A DNA stretch of 64,000 nucleotides from Pterois miles (lineage: Eukaryota > Chordata > Actinopteri > Perciformes > Scorpaenidae): the NCBI GenBank assembly GCA_947000775.1, contig CAMQGK010000637.1:21475001-21539000 (forward strand), in the 5' to 3' direction. The stretch's first letter is position 1. Every line of letters starts with the position of its first letter. Shown here one piece after another: positions 38,376 through 49,500 of this stretch. The notes below the pieces were generated by a model. It was not told where the DNA came from, did no database searches, and saw only the letters and a list, made by a program, of their open reading frames with translations. Position numbers and translations under genes: made by a program.

Positions 38376-40580
38376 GTTTCATTTTTCAGACCCAGGAGTT
38401 GCCCACTGAGCTGTTTCCATTATCCTATAAAGTGACAGTTATGTTGATGTTGACAAGCTGAATGAATTCCCATCACCTCCTCTTTGTGGTTGTCTAAAAA
38501 GCAAAAAAATAACTTGGCTTACATATTTGGATAATAGCTGTAATGTATAATTTATGTGAAAAAAAATGATGAATGTCCTGTAACTACAAAAGAGCTAATC
38601 ACAAATTTCACATTGAAACCCATCTGTTTCTTGTCCATGTCTCATTAATCTGCTTGATGATCTGACTGAAATGGCCATATTGACCTAATGAGTAATTGCT
38701 TTAATTGTGCATCTACTGCTCATTAGATCACATGAACAAAATTTGAAATAATTATTTCAGTGTATCGTCAACATCATTTCCTTACAAGGCCTCTGCAATT
38801 CTCTTAACATAACCCATGTCTAAAAAAATGAGGATGAAAGACGGGAACTGAATCAAACAAAAGCTGTTGGGTAGTTTATCCCCACATATATTCAACTCTA
38901 CTATATTTTTTTCTGACTATTATTGATTCTTTCCTGCCTCATTGGGTGGTAATGAGAAAAAGAAGTCTTTTATACTTTGGAAAATGGAAGTCTTGAAAAC
39001 GAGTAATTACCTAGTGATGTCAAATTTAATGTCATTGCTTCAGTGTGAGCATTATCTTTCCTTCCCATTCATTGTGTCTGAGTCACATTGTTTGTCTCAC
39101 CACCGTTCTTTAGTGTAAAGTAACTTTGAGTTCTTGAAAAACACTATACAAATTATATTTAGTATTATTAATCTCTATAATTTTGTATTGAGAGAAAATA
39201 TATTAAAATAGGTATTGCCACAAAAAAATTGTACATTTATTATATAGGATTTTATGTGTACGTAAGTGCAAAAGACCCTTGAAAATAAAGTCAGCAAAAA
39301 GCGTCTCCTGAGCTTTGTATCTTTGAATCTTTGATCTTTATATGTGTCTTTGGAGAGGTTTTGCTAATTACATTTTTGAAAATGCCAACAACCCTCATGT
39401 TTGTGTGGGTTTTATTGAATATGTGCTATATTTTTCCAAAAAAAAAAAAAAAGAAAAAGAGGAAGCTATTTAATATTAAGTGAATTCCTCCTCCCTGCTC
39501 TGCCATTCCTTACAAAAACAAACAGTTTTGTAGAGGCTTTTTCATGTCTTTCCACAGCCAGTCTGAGTCCCTAGAGCCGCTGGTGCATAAACGGGCAAAA
39601 GAAAGCTGAGAGCTGCATGCAGACCGAACACTCACACTTTTTCTCTCCCTCTCTTTCTCCATAGCAGAGATCCACAGTCATTATGCCACACTCCAGGGAG
39701 ACTCGTTAAAAACATTCTGGAGATGCAAACTTTCATTCCATTTGCAAGTTATCAGAGCAGTTTGTCACAGCCAAAGTGTTGTGATGTAGCTTTGATGTTC
39801 CCATGAGGGCTATGTCAAAGTGCCCACCCCTTCCCTTTCACTTCTTGCACAGCTTTGACTGAATGCACTTACCGTAGCTACCAGCAGTGGCCTGTTAAGC
39901 CGTGATGACAATGATTAGATATATGAATAATCAGTGGAAACTCTTGAATGAGCAGCTGGAGCAGGTGAGATACTAATGAGTGCTCTTCAAGACTCCTCTT
40001 AAGAGCTTTTTTTTTTCCTGTGGACATGGAGCCAGAGACAAGCACGTACCAGGTAAACAGCAGCCCTTGAGTAAATCATTCTTTATCAATAGGCCTATCC
40101 CTTTGCTCCCAGTCGTTTGTACACAGCTATGAGACCTGGGCCACTGGAGAGGGAAAAGGACAAGCCAGGAAAGTAATGATGTTTGTGATGAGCCCCGGTG
40201 TTGACTCAAGTCTAGCTGTTAAATCCCCCAGACTCTCACAGCCAGGCCATTACACACACTCAGTGTGGTTCCCATAAGCCGGCAGAGGGGCTTTTAGGGG
40301 GTGAAGATGCTCTTATTTGAGGCTGTAACGCCAGATCAATGAACCCTGTCTGCACAACTTGCACGTTTCATCCTTTCTGTCCAATGATGTAGCGCTCACC
40401 TTTATGATTCAGCTGTCGTGCTTCTTTTTGTTTTTTTTTTTTAATTAAAGGATAGCGATGCCACTCTCTTGCTGCATCTCTGCCTTCAGCCCCACAGTTG
40501 GATGACCTTTTGGAGGAGCACGATAGCCACAGTTGGGTCATTTGAAATTATCTTTCACTCACTGTTCAGGTTCCTGTTGA
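38376..40580. other. No gene recognised; A-run at 39,439-39,452
   Basis: 38,630-38,790 is dense in TAAT cores (CTCATTAATCTGC, CTAATGAGTAATTGC, CTCATTAGATC) and could be conserved non-coding DNA; this needs alignment with other fish. 39.5-40.5 kb is less AT-rich and repeat-poor. Confidence 0.4.
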
Positions 40581-41094
40581 TTAAAGGAACAGCGTGTAGG
40601 ATCTGGTGGTATCTGGTGGTGAGGCTGTAGACTTGTAACTTCTCCCATGTGCTAAGTGTGTAGGATGCTACAGTAGTCGAAGCAAATACGCAAATGTCCT
40701 CTCAAATGTCCTCTATGTCCTCCACAATTACCCAACTTGGGATCAATAAAGTATCTATCGATCCATCTATCTATCTATAGCCAGTTGTACTGGTAGAGTA
40801 CTTAGAGTGTGTGCGTACTGGGTAGTGAGTGCTGAAGCACGAGAAAGAGAGTGGTGGTGACAGCAGCGAGTAACGTTATCAACTCTGGTTCAGGCAGGAA
40901 AAGTTTGGTTTGTCCATTGTGGGCTACTGTAGAAACATGGCCATGCAACAGGGTGGACTGTGTGAGGAGGACCCCCGCTCCCTATGTCGTTATAAATGGC
41001 TCATTCTAAGGTAATGAAAAGGTACAGAGAAACACTAAAGATACACTAAAGAAAACATACTTATTAATATCATATTGCATATCTGGTCCTTTAA
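40581..41094. mobile_element. Family G MITE, interrupted by a LINE tail
   Basis: Ends TTAAAGGAACAG and CTGGTCCTTTAA form inverted repeats; GTGTAGGATCTGGTGG and CGCTCCCTATG are known motifs of this common teleost MITE. Around 40,700-40,785 a foreign stretch ACTTGGGATCAATAAAGTAT ends in (TCTA)n, a LINE 3' tail type. Confidence 0.75.
40735..40783 (+). repeat. LINE 3' tail with TATC microsatellite
   Basis: GGGATCAATAAAGTATCTATC followed by CTATCTATCTATC is the 3' end type of a teleost non-LTR element with tetranucleotide tail. Confidence 0.65.
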
Positions 41095-41537
41095 AAGAAA
41101 CATACATCTGACATCTGAGGCAGGTTTTTGAGACAGAAAAAGTGAAAATGCAAATAGAAAAGCAGTGATAGGTCAAGACTATTTCAGCTGAAGTAGTCAG
41201 GTGGCTGAAATTAGCAGTAGTTTTTACGGTGTATTACAACACACCCACTCTTGCAGCAGCTGCAGCTATATGTCTCTGGCCCTGTTCCATCTTTACCCAC
41301 CACAATAAATGTGTTGTTAACAAGTTGCTTTCCTGCCTGGCTCCATCCAGTTTGGCATAATGGATGTGTTTCTAAGTCACTCTCTGTGGAAAGGTTTGAT
41401 TAGAATTCATCCTGCCAACATTGTCTGCCAAATCAACAAATGTGAAAACTACATGGATCAACTAAAAAACACCCACTTGTGCTCTATCCACTATAGCCTA
41501 CTGCCTGTACATTAGATACTGTTATTTGGGCATTTTT

Positions 41538-42681
41538 AGGGCTGGGTAATATGGAAAACAAAAATCAAATTTCATAATATTTTTGACCAATTGAAAAATG
41601 CGATATAAATAACATGTATTATTATTATTATTATTATTAAATACTGCAATATTGATATTCCAGTGATCTTGGAGGATTGACTATTGGTGCTTTCAGTAAA
41701 AAATTTACGCAATCAGATTTTTCATAAATAATCATCAGCAATGTGCACATAATGACTGAGTCTGTAAAGGCAGATAATAGCACTATACCATTGTCTATTA
41801 CTGTTATACAAACTGTTACACTGTGTGTGTGTGTGTGTGTGGTTGGGTGGTGTATAATTTCACTGACACGATTTGCAATAGACAACAGCTCCACTCTATC
41901 TACAGAATCACCATTAAGTCAAATGGCGATCATTTGGCACTGCCAACTGAAGCCATCTAACTTTCTTTGACAAGCAAAAGACAATCGGCTGGCAAAACTT
42001 CATGGCGCAATCTGCATCTATTTTCAGACGTTATCACTTCATATTCCAAGCATATAAAAAGACCGTTTAAACATATTCACACAAATGATAGGCTATTTTG
42101 TCTTTCCATTTTCTTTTTTGAATTACTGATGTAGACTCTCATGTGGATGTACGATAAATGCTCTTGATTTGAAATTTTATATATATATATACTGCATAGT
42201 TGTAGTACTTTTCATTAATTCGGACTGCATTCCTGTTTACATTTCTTCTCATCATGCATATACATACTGCATCCTGTTTACATTCAGTCTCCCCATCTGA
42301 AACACTGTCTCCACAAAACTGCAAATTTATGTTTAACATTACTATTTTATATCTACTTATGTTTATACTGATTTGAGCTGCACTACTTTATGCCTCAGAT
42401 TATTATTTTATTTTATGAGCATTGATGAAAGAACCTGAGACCAAAGATTTTCATTACCAATAACTGTTTGCTAGAACTGACAAATGACAAATAAAAAAAC
42501 CTTGATAAAGAACCTAGAACAGCTAGAACAGTCTGGTAAGTTCACCTTACTATAATGCAGCCTTTAAAACCAGGAATAGGCAACTCTTGTGCCAATTTTC
42601 TGAAATCCAAACTCTAAGATGGTATCTAGTCTGATATATACAGTATATACATACCAATATATCAATATATTGCCCAGCCTA
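41538..42681. mobile_element. hAT-type non-autonomous element (1.14 kb)
   Basis: Left AGGGCTGGGTAATATGG and right ATATTGCCCAGCCTA are inverted ends. Flanks GCATTTTT (41530-41537) and GCATTTAT (42682-42689) match at 7 of 8. The ends resemble those of the intron 11 element in bzw1. Contains (TTA)n at 41,617-41,639, (GT)n at 41,822-41,841 and (AT)n near 42,179-42,190. No transposase. Confidence 0.8.
41822..41841. repeat. GT microsatellite
   Basis: Ten uninterrupted TG units inside the 41.5-kb element. Confidence 0.95.
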
Positions 42682-42689
42682 GCATTTAT

Positions 42690-45655
42690 TATCATTATTA
42701 CCTTAATTTCATAAAGGTTTTTCAACAAATTGAAACCATAACAAATTATGTCCAAAACCAATAAGGGCCAGAGATTAAGGCATTACGGAGACAAAGACTG
42801 TGCTTTCAGTTGAGCAGTAGCTGTGGTCTAAAAGGCTCAAACCAGTTGTCATCTTTAATTAAGCTGCCTCTGAAACAGGAGTATGATGAATAACCTTGAG
42901 GCCACAACATTAAAAAGCCAACTGTGTGCTACCTGCCTCCAGTAGACAAGCTGGTGAGGGTGGCAATGTTACCTCCAGGGACAAAGTCCAACACCAGCTG
43001 ACAAACAACAGTGGCTGTCACCCTGTAACCCCAAAAAACCTCCTCAGCTCTCTTGGTTTTAAGAGCTTAGCGGCTACTTCCTGTCACAGACGTGCTCAGT
43101 TGTCCATAAAATGAGTCGGGAGGCTGCACTGCTTTAGGATGTTGGGCAGAAGTTGATCCGAGGACTAATTGGCAGCATTTAGTGAGTCAACATGTTGATC
43201 CTCATTTCCATATTTCACCTGGGTGCTAAGCCCAGCATTAGAGTGGTCTTTCATAAATACAAAAGCAGCAGAGCAAAAAAAAAAAAAAAAAACACTGGCC
43301 TGCGACAAAATGCTGCTTGAATTGCAAAGCAAACAGATATCGCTTACAATCTGGCCAAAACAAAAAACAGTGCATCATTTGTGCTCAGCACATCATGGCA
43401 TGGTCGGAGGCGGGTAGTGTTTTTTTTTTTTTTTTTTTGGTCGAAAAACAGAGTAATTATCTCTAGTCTTTCTCTTCTCATTCACACTAACCACTGCCCC
43501 GTCTCCCTCTGTTTTCTGACAGCATTATTCAGATGAGTTGTGCATTGCAGCCTGAGTCGTGTTTACTGACCAAAGCCGCAGTGTGAAATCCAGAATAATT
43601 GCTCTCCACAAACTCCCCTGGCATTCCCTGGCACATTGTGCTGGGCTGTTCAGTTCAAGCAGGAACTCTAACCGAGACACAATTTTTCCAAAAATAAAAC
43701 AACTTCTGTTCTTCTATTTTTCTCTGACACATTTCAAGTCATTGGAAAAGATTAGAACAAAAATAATAATAAAAAAATTGTTATGAATGCTGCAGGATAA
43801 TGAGATGAAAAGGTATAAAAAGTCCCAGAGGGGATGCAGACACCTATGGCCTCCCTGTCACTAAACAGACAAGTCTGTCTCGCTCAGTATGTTTAGTGCC
43901 ACCAATTCTCACTCCTTGAGATGCAACTGTGAAAAAGACAAGCCTTGGGATAGCTACTGTATATCCAGCAGTATATGTAATTGCTTAAAAATGGGAGCAG
44001 AACAAACAGATGCGTCAGGGGCACAGTGTGCACATGCAGCTCATTATACCAGCGCCTTCCTCAGTACACAGCGATGCTCGGCGGCTGTACAAAATGACAT
44101 GCAGGGAGGAGCTCTCTGTGTGTGAGGTGTGAAGTGAGGCAGCGCTGGTAACAAGCAGATAACAGTCCCACCAAAATGCTATTGCCAGTGGAAAGGGGAT
44201 GGGGAGCATCATTGCCATTCAGCGCTGCACACACTCAAATGTATGCACGCTCTCACACCCAAATCTCAAAAGCAGCCGCGTTTTTTTTCCCTCTTCCCCA
44301 CATGTCACTCTCCCAAATTGTTTCATGTTCTTTAGAGTGACTAAATAAAACCAAAAGGCAAACAGATCCTCCTGGGACAGAGAGGCAGAGAAAACGCTGG
44401 TGACTTTGTAGTTCTGCCTGTGTCTAATACTTTCTAGTCTGGTTTCTTCAAAATGGCTTTTTCTATTTGAGCTTGACTCTTAAACTGTGTAAGGCTTTAA
44501 TGGAAGGAGGAGGCATCTCTTAAGGACTTACTGCCATCTGTTGGTACTCAGTGAAACTGATAATCAGTCAGTAATGTGCTCCGCTGTACTGTACAGTATT
44601 CCGCTGCAATATGCATGCTTACTTGGATAAGAATATATTACCCGGTCCATGTAGCAAGGCCATTGTGAAAAGACACTTGAGGAAATGTGGCCATGGTCTA
44701 CACAATTCCTATTCAGTCATTCAGCTTCGCTTTTACTTACAGTACTGCTTACCACAGTCACTCCAGTGCATTCAAGGTATAACTGTCTGATATGATGGCA
44801 GGTGCTAAAGTGAATAATTTTCCTTTGGAAGATACAAAAAATGCTCAAGCCATGCATGAATAGGTCCTTTCCAGAGGCTGATAATGGTCTCAATTCAACA
44901 ATACCGGTGTAAAAAGTACCAAATATAGAATTTTTGCTTGGTTGAGGAAATCAAATCAAAGTTTCCTGACACTTTAAAGGTGTTGTTGATCCCATTTTTT
45001 ATGTAGATGAATATTTAAAAAAAAAATAATAATACATCCACAGAACCTTTAGAAAGTGAAATGAATCATTTTATAAAATCTGACGGGTCCAAAATGAATG
45101 TTTTGTTTATGTCTGTGGAAGATACGATGTTTGGTTCCCACTTCTAACAAGGCTCTGGGTCGTCACTTAATGTGGAAAAAAACAGATAAAGGGCTGAGAC
45201 GATAGGTGCTTGGCAATGACTTGTTGTGAAGTAAAGGCAATGGCTACATGTTATCAGAAGTTCCTTTAATATCACCTGCCACGCACTGAGGTTTTATACG
45301 CGCTCATAAGTCTGAATTTGTTTTGTGGCATGGCATTAAAATGAGCAGTCTGTTTCTCAGACTTTGTAAAATGACTTGTCGCGATGAAGGTGCGTTTTAA
45401 TAACAACTCAAATCACCGTCTCACTCTCACTTTTGCATGCTTGACTGAGCCATAATTACCACTTAACGTGGGATAGAAGTGAGGTGGATGAGATGGTTGT
45501 TTGCACCTCAGGTCACAAATGCCGGGCTGCCTTTCGTGACTACTTGATTAGGTGAAGCTGGAGATCAAACAATCGGAAATTTGGAGGGAAACACTCACTG
45601 ACCTGTGACACAACAGATGGATTTCCCTGAAATTTCCCTTTCTACACCATTGGCT
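42690..45655. other. No gene recognised; A and T runs
   Basis: Downstream flank of bzw1. A-run at 43,276-43,292 and T-run at 43,420-43,438. No open frame is convincing. Confidence 0.45.
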
Positions 45656-45656
45656 G

Positions 45657-45706
45657 TGTATATATATATATATATATATATTTTTATATATATATATATA
45701 TATATT
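45657..45706. repeat. TA microsatellite, self-complementary
   Basis: Two TA tracts joined by TTTTT. It lies about 120 bases beyond the inferred bzw1 poly(A) signal. Confidence 0.93.
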
Positions 45707-45805
45707 GTGCTAATTTCTTCTAATTGCTCATAATATTTCTATTATGTGTGTTCACACTGTAATAGTTATTTGATATAGCTTGATGTAATATTAAATCCAG
45801 CAATA

Positions 45806-46500
45806 ATGAAAACCATTAATTTCCCTTTATTTTAAAAAGTCAAACTGTATGGTAAAGGAAAGAAATACAATAATTGCATGGTTCTGTTACATGAGATGTA
45901 GAGAACAATAAAAGTTCATTGTATGGGGCATTTTAGCCATGACCACTGCTGTTGGACATGGCACATCTCCATCACTTATAATAATGGAGACAGAATCTAA
46001 AACTGGCAAAAAAAATATTCAAAGTTGTCATATAATTGGCAAAAATGCAAAATGAGATTACAAAAACAGTTTGCCTTTCAGAGGACCAAGATATCATGGC
46101 TACACAGATGGACCTCTGGCAATTAAGAATGACTTCCATGACTAAATATAATAGCTGTGAAATATGCCTCCAAACTGGATAATTTTAAAGGGAACCATCC
46201 GTCCAAAAAAAGTCCCCCCTTTGTTACATGGAAGGGGTTTCAATCTATTTAGCTAAATGTGGCACTGTGACCGGCTCCTGGAGGAGAATAAAGAAGAGTA
46301 CAAGTACTGATTCAGACAGAAAACATGACGGAAAGAAAAACGACATTAAAGCCCTTACATTACAGTTGAACTAGATATTAGGAGGTAGGGAAGAGAGAAG
46401 GAAAAAACAAAATACAGGCAGACTTCTGTAACAAGTTGTTCTACTGCATCTATGTTAATGTAAAAGTACAAATCAAGATGGTAGTTATAGCTAGAGGTCC
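45806..46500 (-). other. bzw1: bzw1 3' UTR with candidate poly(A) signal
   Basis: Runs from the stop codon to an AATAAA on the minus strand at 45831-45826 (TTTATT on the plus strand), giving a 3' UTR near 690 nt. The end is inferred; another cleavage site is possible. No dispersed repeat was recognised in this stretch, unlike its surroundings. A long TA tract follows at 45,657-45,706. Confidence 0.55.
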
Positions 46501-46532
46501 TCAGTCTGCCTCCTCTTCCTCAGACTCCGACT
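46501..46532 (-). CDS. bzw1: bzw1 exon 12, coding part (residues 410-419 and stop)
   Basis: Acceptor TTTTCCAG, then 32 nt coding the acidic end ESESEEEEAD and TGA at 46503-46501. The G left by exon 11 completes a glutamate codon, giving the family's AEEESESE tail. Confidence 0.92.
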
Positions 46533-49500
46533 CTGGAAAACAGAAAACATCAATTAACACTGTGCTCAGACATCACTGAGCATTACCACCAATGTCATTT
46601 AAACGTAGAATGCAGAATACACAGGGTTACATCGGTTACATCCATTTGTTATTCAGGTTAAATGAGATAAAGCACAAACCCATGGCAGGGTTTTGGAACT
46701 TATGGTGGTGGGAGATAAGGCTGGGCAATGATATCGGTCGTTTCATATCTCCAGAATGATATATATCACAATATCGGTCATTTAATATCTCAATAACGAT
46801 ATATATCACAATATAGGTCATTTAATATCTCAATAACGATATATATCACAATATCTGTCATTTCATATCTCCATAACAATATATATCACAATATCTGTCA
46901 TTTCATATCTCAATAAAAATATATATCACAATATCTGTCATTTCATATCTCCAGAACGATATATATCACAATATCGGTCATTTAATATCTCAATAACGAT
47001 ATATATCACAATATCTGTCATTTCATATCTCGATTAGGATATATATCACAATATCGGTCATTTCATATCTCCATAACGATATATATCACAATATCGGCCA
47101 TTTCATATCTCCAGAATGATATATATAACAATATCGGTCATTTCAGATCTCCAGAATGATATATATCACAATATCTGTCATTTCATATCTCCATAACAAT
47201 ATATATCACAATATCTGTCATTTCATATCTCCAGAACGATATATATAACAATATCGGTCATTTCATATCTTGATAATATATGTCATGATATAGGTAATTT
47301 CATATCTCGATAACGATATTCATTGCAATATATATTGCGATCTAGGTCATTTCAGATCACGATATAGGTAATTTCACATCTCACTAATGATATACATGAT
47401 GATATAGGTAATTTCATATCTCGATAACGATATATATCACAATATAGGTCATTTCAGATCTTAAAAACAATATAGAGTATATCACCATGTAGATCATTTC
47501 ATATCTCAATAACGATCAACAGTATATCACAATGCAACATGTTTTCTGCCAATTCAATATATAGTCTATATGAAACAGCCACATGGTAAAGCCTGTTTTT
47601 GTATACTGGATCAAATCCTTGACAAATGAAAAGTACTGAGTATTTTCTCATTTGAAGAACCTGAGTGCAAAATGAACATAACAATTTTAAGTAAACTCTA
47701 AGAGAAAAAAAGAGATAAATATAGGCCTAGCCTATAGGCCTTGCGATAGAAACAATACAGAAAAATATGTACAACAGACATTTTTATTTAACATACATTA
47801 TTATATCATATTCCCCAGCCCTAGTGCGAGGTAAAACCAAAAACAGCTTCTGACAAGGGCAGAAAAAAGGAGCCTGTGATGTGCCTACCTTCCTCTGCGT
47901 TCTTGAGCCATTCAACAAACTTTTTCATCTGTTCAAGGAAAACGCTCTTTCCTTTGGCGACGTGGGCTTCATTGTACCACTTCAGAATTGCCTCCTCACT
48001 CAAGACGTCCGCTACAAAGCGAAAAACAAAAACATTCAAAATACAAAAGAAATGATATTCAACATGACGCCTACAGCACAATATTTCCACAGGTGTTTGA
48101 AAAACAAATGTTGCCCGGCAGGTTGAACGATAGCAATTTAAGACAAACTTTTGGTGATAATCTCTGGCCATCTGGCATCATTCACACACAGCTTCCCATT
48201 ACAAAAATAACTTCTTTTTTTCCCATAAATTTGAGGATAGAAAAAAAAAAACGGCTTTATGGACATAACATAGTTTACCTTTGTAGAGCAGCACAACAAT
48301 TTTCTGGAAGGCTTTCATGAAGTGGATGTTGTCGTAACAGTACTCCTGGATCTTCAGCAGGAGAGTGAGCTCAGAGAGGCCCTGGGAGGTGAACGCCTTC
48401 AACAGTGGGCTGTATTGCTGAGGATGCAAAACAGGGAAAATTAGAGTTGTACAGAGTTCTTCTTTATGCTGATATTATTTTACTGTCAGAAGATGAGGAA
48501 GATTTACAAGCAATGCTGACGTGTTGATGACTGGTGTAAAAAGTGGAGACTCCGCATCAATCAAAAAAACACAAGTTATGCAAAAACTGGGCAGAAAAAG
48601 GAGTAGCTTTCAGTTTTATGTTCAGTTGTAAACACCTTGAGTTTAAAGATAAACATCTTGGCTTTATCTTAGATGACCTTCATGATCTTGTCTTTTTATG
48701 GTGCATCATCGTTCGACTCAGCTAGTTGGGCAGTGGGGGTTTACAGATAAGACCAAAATGATGAATATAAGGTTACAAAAGGTTTCAGAAAAACAAACGA
48801 GTCCATAATGGGGCAATTTGACTGTTTTTGGGACATAACTATGCGCCTGTTTTGGCAGCTGATGGTGATATGGGGTGGGACACGTTGCTGGGTTTACCAA
48901 CCAACATGGTGGCCTTGTCTCCTGGAGGTGACTGGGTCTCGGAAATACTATTAACTAAAAGAATGTGGACTTGAAGAACATTATTTTCAAAAAGCGACAG
49001 TGGAGGAGTTTAAATACCAAGTCTGGACTAAATGGAGACTATCACTGGCAGAACTTACTGTTACTTACTGTTTATTTAATAAAGATTACAAATGTAAAAA
49101 ATATTTTGAATATCATTTCCCTTAAAAATCAGAGGTCACTATGTGCACAGTTAAGATGTGGTATATTATCACTATATATTGGAACAGGAAGATATAGAGG
49201 TGTAATTGAAATCTGTCTACATTGTGAGCTAGAAATTCATTTTATTTAATTTTGTCCTTTATAACATGATTTACGACAAACAAATTAAAAAGGTTCATGT
49301 TCCTGGTTTAGATTTGATTGGAGACTGGAGCCTTCATTGAATATGTTTTTGATCACGTTTTTGCATTTGCTGAATATCCTCCTCAAGCATGGGATAAGAG
49401 GAGAAAAGTAACATACAATAGATAAATTCCTCAGACTCTTACGCCCTTTTTTGTCATGATTGGATTTGTGCATGTGTCTCGTGCTTAGGGGGCTGTGTTT

